From: JBCBKL01 sp038521825
GTDB taxonomy: Bacteria > Pseudomonadota > Alphaproteobacteria > Rhodobacterales > Rhodobacteraceae
Direction of reading: 5' to 3'
NCBI GenBank assembly: GCA_038521825.1
Contig: JBCBKL010000051.1
Coordinates: 1 to 9,586 of the forward strand
DNA length: 9,586 nt
Numbering within the stretch: position 1 is the stretch's first letter; each line of letters opens with the position of its first letter. Positions 1 through 9,586 of the stretch are shown one piece after another. The position numbers and the translations under genes are program-made. Below the pieces are notes generated by a model, which worked only from the letters and a program-made list of their open reading frames with translations, was not told where the DNA came from and did not search any database.

Positions 1-361
1 CCCGATCAAGCGAGGTCAGAACCGTGACCGCAAGGATCTTCAGCGATGATCCAGACGCGCCCTCCATCGCGGCACGGACCACATGCGGATCGCCATGGAC
101 CGTCAGGAAATCGAGGTCAAACTGCGCTAGACCGCGGACCGCCGCTTCGACCGTGGCACCAATGTCGAAGAGCTTCATGTCAAGAAAAATCCGCTTGCCA
201 TGATCCTGTTTCAATTCGTTGGCAAGCGCCAGCCCGCCGCCTGTCAGCATTCCAAGGCCGATCTTGTAAAAGCCGACCGAACTGCCCAGCCTTTGAGCAA
301 GTTCCAGACCGGGCAGCGCGTTTGGCACATCAAGTGCCACGATAAGGCGTTCGTCGGCCAT
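1..361 (-). CDS. pyrF: Orotidine 5'-phosphate decarboxylase, 5' part (cut by window edge)
   Basis: Cytoplasmic enzyme that decarboxylates orotidine 5'-phosphate to UMP, the last step of de novo pyrimidine synthesis. Translating the minus strand from the ATG at 361-359 gives 120 residues beginning MADERLIVALDVPNA and running off the left edge; the family is usually about 230 residues, so roughly half is present. Seen in the sequence: Asp11 in the first beta strand (VALDV), Lys33 in FYKIG, and the family signature DMKLFDIGATV at 61-71, whose Asp61, Lys63 and Asp66 correspond to the catalytic D-x-K-x-x-D set; HGD follows at 89-91. An AGGAG ribosome binding site lies 7 nt upstream of the ATG, which fixes the start. 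The gene is divergent from clpB, with 189 nt between the two starts. No frameshift is seen in the part present. The identification is secure. Confidence 0.95.
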   Translation of the reverse strand, partial: MADERLIVALDVPNALPGLELAQRLGSSVGFYKIGLGMLTGGGLALANELKQDHGKRIFLDMKLFDIGATVEAAVRGLAQFDLDFLTVHGDPHVVRAAMEGASGSSLKILAVTVLTSLDR

Positions 362-443
362 GCTACTCTCCTGAATTCGGGGTGTGATAGGGTCCGGCCA
401 CTTGTCCGTCCATAGCGATATTGAGAATTGCGCGCATCACGGG

Positions 444-471
444 CTTGTGTAGACCAGATTCTTACCCATCT
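444..471 (+). promoter_or_regulatory. Candidate heat-shock (RpoH/sigma-32 type) promoter of clpB
   Basis: A -35-like CTTGTG (444-449, four of six bases of CTTGAA) and a -10-like ACCCATCT (464-471, all but the first base of CCCCATNT) are separated by 14 nt, within the spacing known for sigma-32 promoters. Transcription would start near 478, leaving a leader of about 70 nt before clpB. ClpB is a classic RpoH target in proteobacteria, which supports the reading. No CIRCE inverted repeat is seen. This is a match by eye to a consensus, not a mapped start. Confidence 0.5.
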
Positions 472-550
472 TTTCCTAGAAGGCTCCAAATGTCCGCGTG
501 CCTAAGGCTGGGCGTGGGCGATCAAGGGGCGCTTATGTAAGGAGAAAACG

Positions 551-3166
<2,616 letters not shown>

Positions 3167-3172
3167 GTATCA

Positions 3173-3196
3173 AGGGGGCTTGGCGGCCCCCTCTTT
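3173..3196 (+). terminator. Probable rho-independent terminator after clpB
   Basis: Seven nucleotides after the clpB stop, AGGGGGC (3173-3179) pairs perfectly with GCCCCCT (3186-3192) across a 6-nt loop, followed by CTTT. The stem is strong but the U-run is short, so termination may be partial and some readthrough into the small membrane protein gene is possible. Confidence 0.65.
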
Positions 3197-3251
3197 GACC
3201 CGCGACCGCGTGCCGCGCTGCAGCTGGCCAGTTTGACACAATATCGGGGTC

Positions 3252-3503
3252 ATGAGCATTCTGACCCAGATCCCGCCTTCGTTGCCGTGGTACAAGCGGC
3301 TGTTTTATTCAGTTCCGGTTATCGGGTGGATGGCCCGAGATGTCGCGTTCGGCAGCAAGGACAACATTTACTACGCCATCGCCGGTGTTCTGTCCTGCTG
3401 GGTTATGGCGATTATGGCATGGGGTTTGCCCGCACTTTACCTGCCGATGGTTTGCCTGGTGCCCTTCTGTTTCCTGACACTCGTCATCATTACCAGAGGC
3501 TGA
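3252..3503 (+). CDS. Small two-helix membrane protein, function unknown
   Basis: An 83-residue protein I cannot assign to a named family; it resembles short uncharacterised proteins found in Rhodobacteraceae, but this is recollection and not a search. Residues 1-38 are a cytoplasm-like amphipathic stretch rich in Pro, Trp and Tyr, with the basic segment WYKR (13-16). Two hydrophobic segments follow, about 39-58 and 60-80, joined by a tight Gly-Leu-Pro turn, and the protein ends in Thr-Arg-Gly. This predicts an inner-membrane hairpin. Coding is favoured over the overlapping 97-residue frame at 3233-3526 because that frame gives an Arg/His-rich, feature-poor product typical of a shadow. Only a weak GGGG ribosome binding site (3246-3249) precedes the ATG. 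It lies between two hairpin terminators, so it may rely on readthrough from clpB or on a weak promoter of its own; I see no convincing -35/-10 pair in the 55 nt upstream. Confidence 0.75.
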   Translation: MSILTQIPPSLPWYKRLFYSVPVIGWMARDVAFGSKDNIYYAIAGVLSCWVMAIMAWGLPALYLPMVCLVPFCFLTLVIITRG

Positions 3504-3540
3504 CAAAAAAAGGCGGCCCTCAGTGAGCCGCCTTTCACTC
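3504..3540. terminator. Bidirectional terminator between convergent genes
   Basis: AAAGGCGGC (3509-3517) pairs perfectly with GCCGCCTTT (3527-3535) over a 9-nt loop, a 9-bp stem that begins six nucleotides after the stop of the small membrane protein gene. Read on the minus strand the stem is followed by six or more T residues (complement of the A-run at 3505-3511), an ideal terminator for the fasciclin gene. Read on the plus strand only a TTT tail follows, which is weaker but still likely functional. Confidence 0.85.
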
Positions 3541-3553
3541 GATTGCTTCGCGC

Positions 3554-4036
3554 CTACGAGTTCGGCAGAATAACCTTGTCGATAACGTGGATCACACCAT
3601 TCGACGTTTCGATATCCGCCGCCACAACAGTGGCGTCATTGATCATCACGCCGCTATCAAGATCGACGCTGATTTCGCCGCCCTGAACCGTTGCGGCCTT
3701 CATGTCGTCAACCAGATCGCCAGACATCACTTTGCCCGGCACAACGTGGTAGGTGAGAACCGCGATAAGCTGGTCCTTGTTCTCTGGCTTCAGCAACTCT
3801 TCAACAGTGCCGGCGGGCAGTGCATCAAATGCCGCATCGGTTGGTGCGAAGACTGTGAACGGGCCTTCGCTTTTCAGCGTGTCAACAAGGTCAGCTGCCT
3901 GAACTGCAGCGACCAGCGTTTCGAAGTCGGCATTGGCTGCCGCGGTGTCGACGATGTCTTTTGCGCTGCCCGCATGTGCAGCTGAAGTTCCAACGAATGC
4001 CGCAACTGCAGCGGCAATGAGTGTAACGTTCTTCAT
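3554..4036 (-). CDS. Secreted fasciclin (FAS1) domain protein
   Basis: A 160-residue exported protein consisting of a signal peptide and one FAS1 domain, a fold associated with cell adhesion and surface or matrix proteins; the exact role of bacterial single-domain members is not settled. The signal peptide is residues 1-22, a basic start (MKN), a hydrophobic core and an AHA cleavage site before GSAKD. The FAS1 domain spans about 25-158, with the H1-type motif FTVFAPTDAAF (60-70), the conserved YHVVPG (96-101), and the H2-type motif NGVIHVIDKVILP (146-158). The start at 4036-4034 is chosen because AGGGAG lies 6 nt upstream and a signal peptide follows directly; extending to the in-frame ATG at 4141 would bury the signal peptide behind 35 unlikely residues. 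It is convergent with the small membrane protein gene and divergent from the glutamate-synthase-like gene. The family call is firm; the function is open. Confidence 0.93.
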   Translation of the reverse strand: MKNVTLIAAAVAAFVGTSAAHAGSAKDIVDTAAANADFETLVAAVQAADLVDTLKSEGPFTVFAPTDAAFDALPAGTVEELLKPENKDQLIAVLTYHVVPGKVMSGDLVDDMKAATVQGGEISVDLDSGVMINDATVVAADIETSNGVIHVIDKVILPNS

Positions 4037-4096
4037 GTTGCGCTCCCTAAGAGTGCCGGTGGGGATCACCAGCAGTGAAAGGAAAACGCACGGGCG

Positions 4097-4122
4097 AAGC
4101 GTTTGGTTCATCGGGGGATTCC
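4097..4122 (-). promoter_or_regulatory. Candidate ECF-sigma-type promoter of the fasciclin gene
   Basis: On the minus strand, GGAAT (4122-4118) and CGCTT (4101-4097) are separated by 16 nt, about 60 nt before the fas1 start codon. GGAA-type -35 elements with a CGT/CG-type -10 element and 16-17 nt spacing are typical of extracytoplasmic-function sigma factors. The -10 match is imperfect. No sigma or anti-sigma gene lies in the window, so this is suggestive only. Confidence 0.3.
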
Positions 4123-4265
4123 GCCGACTGCATTTGACCATTGGGCGCGCTTGCCTAAGCCAATGCTGTTTCTCTTTTCAAGTCACCAAAGTGTTATTGA
4201 GTGCCACACATGGACAGGCGTAGATGATTGCCGAACCGGCGTGTTCGCTGGGATAGGAGACTGAC

Positions 4266-5759
4266 ATGGGCTTTGCGATGGCGGCGTTAGAGATTCTGGC
4301 GCTTGGGTTTGTAATGATCATCGGGATCATTGTGGCAGTGGTGATCGTCTTCTTTCTGATCGATCGTACACAAACTGCTGACGCGATCCGACGCAACTAT
4401 CCGGTGATCGGACGGTTCCGGCACCTCTTCAGTTCATTGGGCGAATTCTTCCGCCAGTACTTCTTTGCAATGGACCGGGAGGAGTTGCCCTTCAATCGGG
4501 CGCAACGGGAATGGGTCAAGCGCGCCTCGGATGGTGAAAGCAACACAATCGCGTTCGGATCCACCCGAAACCTGAGCATCGTTGGCACACCGGTATTTGT
4601 GAACGCCGCCTTTCCGCCGCTCGACAACCAATTCGCTCGAACCGAGCCGCTGTTAATTGGCCCGGGTGCGCGGCACCCTTATCTTGCACCGTCGCTTTTT
4701 AACATTTCCGGTATGAGTTATGGCGCGATATCGAAACCGGCGGTTCGCAGTCTTAGCAGGGGTGCGAAAGAGGCGGGCATATGGCTCAATACCGGCGAGG
4801 GCGGGCTCAGCCCGTTTCATCTTGAAGGCGGATGCGACATCGTCTTTCAGATCGGCACGGCCAAATTTGGTGTTCGGGACGAGGCGGGCAACCTGAGCGA
4901 GGACAAGTTGCGGGAGGTTGCGGCCCATGATGCAGTCAGGATGTTCGAGATCAAGTTGGCGCAAGGCGCCAAACCCGGAAAAGGCGGTATCCTGCCCGGC
5001 GCCAAGGTCAGTGAAGAGATCGCGGCCATCCGCGGGTTGAAAGTGGGGCAGGACGGAATTTCACCCAATCGTCACGCAGAAGTTGATGACTGGGACGACC
5101 TTCTTGACCTCATTGACCGTGTTCGCCGCGTGTCGGGCAAGCCCGTCGGTATCAAGACAGTTGTTGGTGCCGAAGAACCGCTTTCAGAGTTTTTTGCGGC
5201 GATCAACCGTCGCGGGGCTGAAAGCGCGCCGGATTTCATTACGATTGATGGCGGTGAGGGCGGAACCGGCGCCGCGCCGATGCCGCTGATGGACTTGGTC
5301 GGGATGTCGATCCGCGAGGCGCTGCCCCTGGTTGCCGATCTACGCAATCAGGCGGGTCTCAAGGATCGCATCAGGTTGGTGGCCAGCGGCAAACTGGTTA
5401 ATCCGGGTGACATTGCTTGGGCCTTGGCCGCTGGTGCGGACTTTGTCACATCGGCTCGAGGGTTCATGTTCAGCCTTGGGTGTATTCAAGCGCTCAAATG
5501 CAACAAGAACACCTGCCCGACCGGCATCACCACCCATCAGAAGCGGTTTCAACAGGGTTTAGTCGTCGAGGACAAATACAAGCGGGTAGCCAGTTACGCC
5601 GCTGGCATCATTAAGGAGGTGGAAACGATCGCACATTCGGTTGGCGTCTCAGAGCCTCGGCAGATGCGGCGGCGCCATGTCCGGATTATGCAGGATAATG
5701 GCCGCACTATTCCAATGGACAGGCTTTTCCCAAGTTACAGCCAGATGAACGAGACGTGA
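4266..5759 (+). CDS. Membrane-anchored FMN-binding glutamate-synthase-like protein
   Basis: A 497-residue stand-alone relative of the synthase domain of glutamate synthase (GltB). An N-terminal hydrophobic segment (about 6-32) is followed by RTQ, so the catalytic part should face the cytoplasm. The FMN-binding barrel covers about 125-440: ISGMSYGAIS (147-156), LNTGEGGLSP (174-183), GAKPGKGGILPGAKV (234-248), ISPNRH (265-270), DGGEGGTGAAP (328-338) and ASGKLVNPGD (373-382). Cys406, Cys412 and Cys417 reproduce the C-x5-C-x4-C spacing that holds the 3Fe-4S cluster in GltB. Missing relative to GltB are the N-terminal glutaminase domain with its nucleophilic cysteine and the C-terminal beta-helix domain, so it cannot use glutamine directly as GltB does; free ammonia, or a different flavin/iron-sulfur redox reaction, is possible. 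AGGAG (4255-4259) sits 6 nt before the ATG. Its length agrees with the widespread 'FMN-binding glutamate synthase family' proteins, whose substrate I do not know. msrP follows after 72 nt. Confidence 0.9.
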   Translation: MGFAMAALEILALGFVMIIGIIVAVVIVFFLIDRTQTADAIRRNYPVIGRFRHLFSSLGEFFRQYFFAMDREELPFNRAQREWVKRASDGESNTIAFGSTRNLSIVGTPVFVNAAFPPLDNQFARTEPLLIGPGARHPYLAPSLFNISGMSYGAISKPAVRSLSRGAKEAGIWLNTGEGGLSPFHLEGGCDIVFQIGTAKFGVRDEAGNLSEDKLREVAAHDAVRMFEIKLAQGAKPGKGGILPGAKVSEEIAAIRGLKVGQDGISPNRHAEVDDWDDLLDLIDRVRRVSGKPVGIKTVVGAEEPLSEFFAAINRRGAESAPDFITIDGGEGGTGAAPMPLMDLVGMSIREALPLVADLRNQAGLKDRIRLVASGKLVNPGDIAWALAAGADFVTSARGFMFSLGCIQALKCNKNTCPTGITTHQKRFQQGLVVEDKYKRVASYAAGIIKEVETIAHSVGVSEPRQMRRRHVRIMQDNGRTIPMDRLFPSYSQMNET

Positions 5760-5831
5760 GTAGCATTTTATTGGGTCGTTCCGTACTACGCTCTATTTCT
5801 AAGCTGTTGTAAGTGCGCGAAGGAACTCAAG

Positions 5832-6731
5832 ATGGCCAACCGTTGGACGAATGATCTGTCGCATGCGGACGTGACGCCCGAGGCCGCATACCTCACTCGT
5901 CGTAAGCTTATCGCCGGAGTCGCGGCACTTGGTTTGATTGGTTCGCGGACAGCTGTTGCTCAAGAGCAATTGGAACCCAACCCTTGGGAAGACATCACAC
6001 AGTACAATAACTTCTACGAGTTTGGCACCCGCAAGGACGACCCGGTTCGCTATGCCGGGGCGATGACCACCTCACCGTGGAGCATCAAGATCGACGGACT
6101 GGTCGAAAAACCGGGCGACTATGCCATCGAAGACATTCTCTCTCAGATGACCATCGAAGAACGGATTTATCGGTTCCGCTGTGTCGAGGCTTGGTCGATG
6201 GTCATCCCTTGGAATGGTTTTGAGCTGGCCGACCTTCTTGAGTTGGTCGGTGTGAAGCCCGAGGCGCGGTATGTAGCGTTCGAGACCCTGCTGCGTCCGG
6301 ATGAGATGCCGGGTGTCCGGTATCCCGTGCTGGACTGGCCCTATGTCGAAGGCCTGAGACTGGACGAGGCTGCTCATCCTTTGACCATGATGGCGACGGG
6401 CATCTATGGCCGCGATATCCCAAATCAGAACGGCGCACCTATCCGTCTGGTCGTGCCGTGGAAGTATGGGTTCAAGTCGATCAAATCGATTGTACGCATC
6501 ACGCTGACCGATGACGAGCCGCCCACCAGTTGGAACCGCTCGGCGCCGCGCGAATACGGCTTCTATAGCAATGTGAACCCAGAGGTCGATCATCCGCGCT
6601 GGTCACAAGCATCAGAGCGGCTGATTGGTGGCGGCCTTTTTGCCCGTCGGCAGCCGACACTGATGTTCAACGGATACGAAGATGAGGTCGCGGCGCTGTA
6701 CGCAGGGATGGACCTTTCCAAGTTCTACTGA
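5832..6731 (+). CDS. msrP: Protein-methionine-sulfoxide reductase, catalytic subunit MsrP
   Basis: Periplasmic molybdopterin enzyme (formerly YedY) that reduces methionine sulfoxide in proteins, repairing oxidative damage in the cell envelope. The 299-residue precursor has a Tat signal: a hydrophilic start, the twin arginine in LTRRKLI (Arg23-Arg24), a hydrophobic core and a likely AVA cleavage site ending at 43. The sulfite-oxidase-type fold follows, with Cys117 in RFRCVEAW as the molybdenum ligand, then IPWNGFEL (125-132), VPWKYGFKSIKSI (208-220), which contacts the cofactor in this family, and a late PRW (255-257). AAGGA (5820-5824) lies 7 nt before the ATG. The stop overlaps the msrQ start by one base (TGATG), indicating translational coupling. 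The gap to the upstream glutamate-synthase-like gene is 72 nt without a visible terminator, so the operon might include it, although an own promoter is not excluded. Confidence 0.96.
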   Translation: MANRWTNDLSHADVTPEAAYLTRRKLIAGVAALGLIGSRTAVAQEQLEPNPWEDITQYNNFYEFGTRKDDPVRYAGAMTTSPWSIKIDGLVEKPGDYAIEDILSQMTIEERIYRFRCVEAWSMVIPWNGFELADLLELVGVKPEARYVAFETLLRPDEMPGVRYPVLDWPYVEGLRLDEAAHPLTMMATGIYGRDIPNQNGAPIRLVVPWKYGFKSIKSIVRITLTDDEPPTSWNRSAPREYGFYSNVNPEVDHPRWSQASERLIGGGLFARRQPTLMFNGYEDEVAALYAGMDLSKFY

Positions 6732-7333
6732 TGTTGGTCCAGCGGATAAACGAGGCTGCGCGGCGAGTGCCGGAATGGCTGGTTTACGCGGCGTGCCTGA
6801 CACCAATCCCTGTGCTGCTGTATGCTGCCATGAACGGCGGTTTGGGGCGCGACCCTGTCAAAGCGCTTGAGCACCAGTTGGGTGAATTTGCACTACAGCT
6901 TTTGATCGTTGGGCTGTGCATGTCTCCGCTGCGTCGGTTCGTTGGCCTCAACCTCATCAAATTCCGGCGAGCAATCGGGGTGTTGGCATTCGTATATGTC
7001 GCCCTTCACCTCGCGGTCTGGACCTTTCTTGATGTGCAGACGCTCGATCGGGTTTGGGCCGACATCATTAAACGGCCATACATCACCATCGGCATGGCTG
7101 GCTTCGTTCTAATGCTGCCGCTCGCTATTACGTCGAACAACTGGTCAGTGCGCAAGTTGGGCCCGGCATGGCGTCGGCTGCATAGGTTGACCTATGCGGT
7201 CGCCCTGTTGGGGGCGCTTCATTACGTATGGCTGGCGAAGGGCTTTCAGTTGGAGCCGCTCGTCTATCTGACCATTGTATCGGTACTGATCGGTGTCAGA
7301 GCGATTCACAGGCCGAGTCGGATCGCCGCCTGA
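6731..7333 (+). CDS. msrQ: MsrPQ system haem-binding membrane subunit MsrQ
   Basis: Inner-membrane b-type haem protein (formerly YedZ) that carries electrons from the respiratory chain or a cytoplasmic flavin reductase to periplasmic MsrP. The 200-residue product is close to the usual length of about 210 and shows several hydrophobic segments, roughly 17-33, 51-66, 81-100, 118-134, 153-168 and 176-190, consistent with the ferric-reductase-like transmembrane fold. His93 (YVALHLAVW), His151 (WRRLHRLTY) and His164 (GALHYVWL) sit where haem-ligating histidines are expected; His48 in EHQLGEFAL is also conserved in the family. The start overlaps the msrP stop by one base, so no separate ribosome binding site is needed. 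No hairpin terminator with a U-run is visible after the stop, and the long non-coding rRNA promoter region begins directly. Confidence 0.94.
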   Translation: MLVQRINEAARRVPEWLVYAACLTPIPVLLYAAMNGGLGRDPVKALEHQLGEFALQLLIVGLCMSPLRRFVGLNLIKFRRAIGVLAFVYVALHLAVWTFLDVQTLDRVWADIIKRPYITIGMAGFVLMLPLAITSNNWSVRKLGPAWRRLHRLTYAVALLGALHYVWLAKGFQLEPLVYLTIVSVLIGVRAIHRPSRIAA

Positions 7334-7388
7334 GTCTGTCGATTCCTCCCAATTTGACCGAGTCTCTGGACAGTATTGGGGACAGGCC

Positions 7389-7397
7389 TGTGGATAA
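7389..7397 (-). promoter_or_regulatory. Perfect DnaA-box 9-mer (isolated)
   Basis: The minus strand reads TTATCCACA, the consensus high-affinity DnaA box. Only this single copy is seen nearby, so it is not an origin by itself; it could be a DnaA regulatory site or a chance match. Confidence 0.35.
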
Positions 7398-7418
7398 CCC
7401 AATATCTAGCGTCAAAGG

Positions 7419-7475
7419 GCATGAGCGAGTGATCACGGCAGCTACGCCCTGAACGTCTTCATAGCGCATGAGCGA
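7419..7475 (+). repeat. 10-bp direct repeat GCATGAGCGA, two copies
   Basis: Identical decamers occupy 7419-7428 and 7466-7475, 47 bp apart start to start, upstream of the rRNA promoter. They could be paired operator half-sites, but no known regulator motif is recognised. Confidence 0.4.
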
Positions 7476-7556
7476 ACTTTGCGACCTTCTTAGTTATTGA
7501 AATTAAAGGAAAAACGAGAAATACGAAAAAAAGATGACGTTTCTCAAAAAAAGCAC

Positions 7557-7585
7557 TTGCAGCCCCCCGCACCAATTCGTAAATA
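7557..7585 (+). promoter_or_regulatory. rRNA operon promoter
   Basis: TTGCAG (7557-7562) and TAAATA (7580-7585) form a -35/-10 pair with an optimal 17-nt spacer. An A-rich block lies directly upstream and a C-rich discriminator (CCCCCTC) directly downstream, as in growth-rate-controlled rRNA promoters. Transcription should start near 7592, giving a leader of about 385 nt before the 16S gene. Confidence 0.7.
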
Positions 7586-7735
7586 CCCCCTCACCGGCGG
7601 CGCTGAGGCGCTCGACGGGGGCGCCAACCGGGCGGGCCGATAAAAAGGCAGGCAACGAGGCGGACAACACACCAGAGGCATTTGAGGCGGGGCGCGCCAA
7701 AGAGAAAAGGGCGCATCCAGTCAATTTTGTCTCTA

Positions 7736-7745
7736 CGCTCTTTGA
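7736..7745 (+). promoter_or_regulatory. boxA antitermination element in the rRNA leader
   Basis: CGCTCTTTGA, followed by AATTG, closely matches the bacterial boxA consensus (TGCTCTTTAA/GA) at which NusB-NusE and other Nus factors load to stop premature rho-dependent termination in rRNA operons. Its place about 145 nt after the predicted transcription start and 230 nt before 16S fits this role. Confidence 0.75.
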
Positions 7746-7870
7746 AATTGAAAAGAACATGAAGAGATATGTGGGCGGTTTGGTTCATTCGATGGATCAA
7801 CTGAATGCATATCGCGCTAGTAGCCTTCGGGCGATGATCTAGTGTCAGCTTCACTGTTTGAACGGTTCTT

Positions 7871-7976
7871 CGGTTTCTTAGGAAACTGAAGCACATCAAA
7901 CAGATGACTCATCCGGCCATGCCGGCCGGATGGATGTGCAGAGGTTCGAACGTCAAGGATAAGCTGGTAACAGCTT
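7871..7976 (+). other. Structured rRNA leader: three consecutive hairpins before 16S
   Basis: Three local hairpins can be drawn. First, 7871-7877 pairs with 7882-7888 (7 bp, one G-U, TTAG loop). Second, a composite hairpin: GCACATC (7891-7897) with GATGTGC (7933-7939), enclosing CATCCGGCC (7910-7918) with GGCCGGATG (7924-7932) over a 5-nt loop. Third, AAGCTG (7961-7966) with CAGCTT (7971-7976) closed by a GTAA tetraloop of the GNRA type, ending 2 nt before the 16S 5' end. They probably assist folding and processing of the precursor. Confidence 0.6.
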
Positions 7977-7978
7977 TT

Positions 7979-9586
<1,608 letters not shown>

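Larger units (their letters stand above)
7334..7556. other. Non-coding region upstream of the rRNA promoter
   Basis: I see no gene here. The left part holds a perfect palindrome ACAGGCCTGT (7382-7391) overlapping a perfect DnaA-box 9-mer, and a 10-bp direct repeat GCATGAGCGA (7419-7428 and 7466-7475). The right part, about 7497-7552, is strikingly A-rich with several A-runs against a GC-rich background, as expected for an UP element that binds the RNA polymerase alpha subunits upstream of a strong rRNA promoter. Confidence 0.6.

Noticed and set aside
244..489. 81-codon minus-strand frame overlapping pyrF
   Set aside because: It runs through the pyrF start in another frame and shows no domain; pyrF has the motifs and ribosome binding site.
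3233..3261. TTGACA just upstream of the small membrane protein as a -35 box
   Set aside because: A -10 box at normal spacing would fall inside the coding region at 3256-3261 and reads GCATTC, so it cannot drive this start codon.
3233..3526. 97-codon plus-strand frame overlapping the small membrane protein
   Set aside because: It extends through the terminator stem and gives an Arg/His-rich product, whereas the other frame yields two clean membrane helices.
4037..4141. N-terminal extension of the fasciclin protein to an upstream ATG
   Set aside because: It would place 35 residues ahead of a good signal peptide that has its own AGGGAG ribosome binding site, and would overlap the candidate promoter.
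7381..7400. Replication origin
   Set aside because: Only one DnaA box is found; there is no cluster of boxes, no AT-rich unwinding element beside it, and no dnaA, dnaN, parA/parB or repABC gene in the window.
7534..7842. 102-codon plus-strand frame in the rRNA leader
   Set aside because: Its start lies upstream of the predicted rRNA promoter -35 box, it runs over the promoter and boxA, has no ribosome binding site of note, and its product resembles no protein.

Overview
The window looks like a conserved chromosomal stretch of an alphaproteobacterium of the family Rhodobacteraceae, probably the marine Roseobacter group. The 16S rRNA gene points there: it is about 1,462 nt long, starts CAACTTGAGAGTTTGATCC, and ends in a CCTCCTTTCT anti-Shine-Dalgarno tail. 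GC-rich codon use and the small hypothetical and fasciclin proteins fit the same group. A genus cannot be named safely by eye.

Layout from left to right. (1) 1-361, minus strand: 5' part of pyrF (orotidine 5'-phosphate decarboxylase), cut by the window edge. (2) 362-550: divergent intergenic region with a candidate heat-shock (RpoH-type) promoter pointing at clpB. (3) 551-3166, plus: clpB, complete disaggregase, followed by a G/C-rich hairpin. (4) 3252-3503, plus: an 83-residue two-helix membrane protein of unknown function. (5) 3509-3535: a convergent, probably bidirectional terminator. (6) 3554-4036, minus: a secreted single-FAS1-domain (fasciclin) protein. (7) 4266-5759, plus: a membrane-anchored, stand-alone glutamate-synthase-like FMN / 3Fe-4S protein. 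(8) 5832-7333, plus: msrP-msrQ, the periplasmic methionine sulfoxide reductase and its membrane haem partner, overlapping by one base. (9) 7334-7978: a 645-nt non-coding region with an rRNA promoter, a boxA antitermination site and several leader hairpins. (10) 7979-9440, plus: the 16S rRNA gene, followed by the first 146 nt of the 16S-23S spacer, which has no tRNA before the window ends.

Functionally, three loci deal with protein damage or redox chemistry. ClpB rescues aggregated proteins in the cytoplasm, MsrPQ repairs oxidised methionine in the periplasm, and the glutamate-synthase-like protein is probably a flavin/iron-sulfur oxidoreductase at the inner membrane. The 72-nt gap without a visible terminator between the last of these and msrP makes co-transcription possible. 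The two minus-strand genes (pyrF, fasciclin) are separate transcription units.

I see no mobile element, CRISPR array, phage gene, defence cassette or other clear novel system. The region reads as ordinary core genome. The most open questions are the biochemical role of the glutamate-synthase-like protein, the small membrane protein, and the control elements upstream of fas1 and the rRNA operon.
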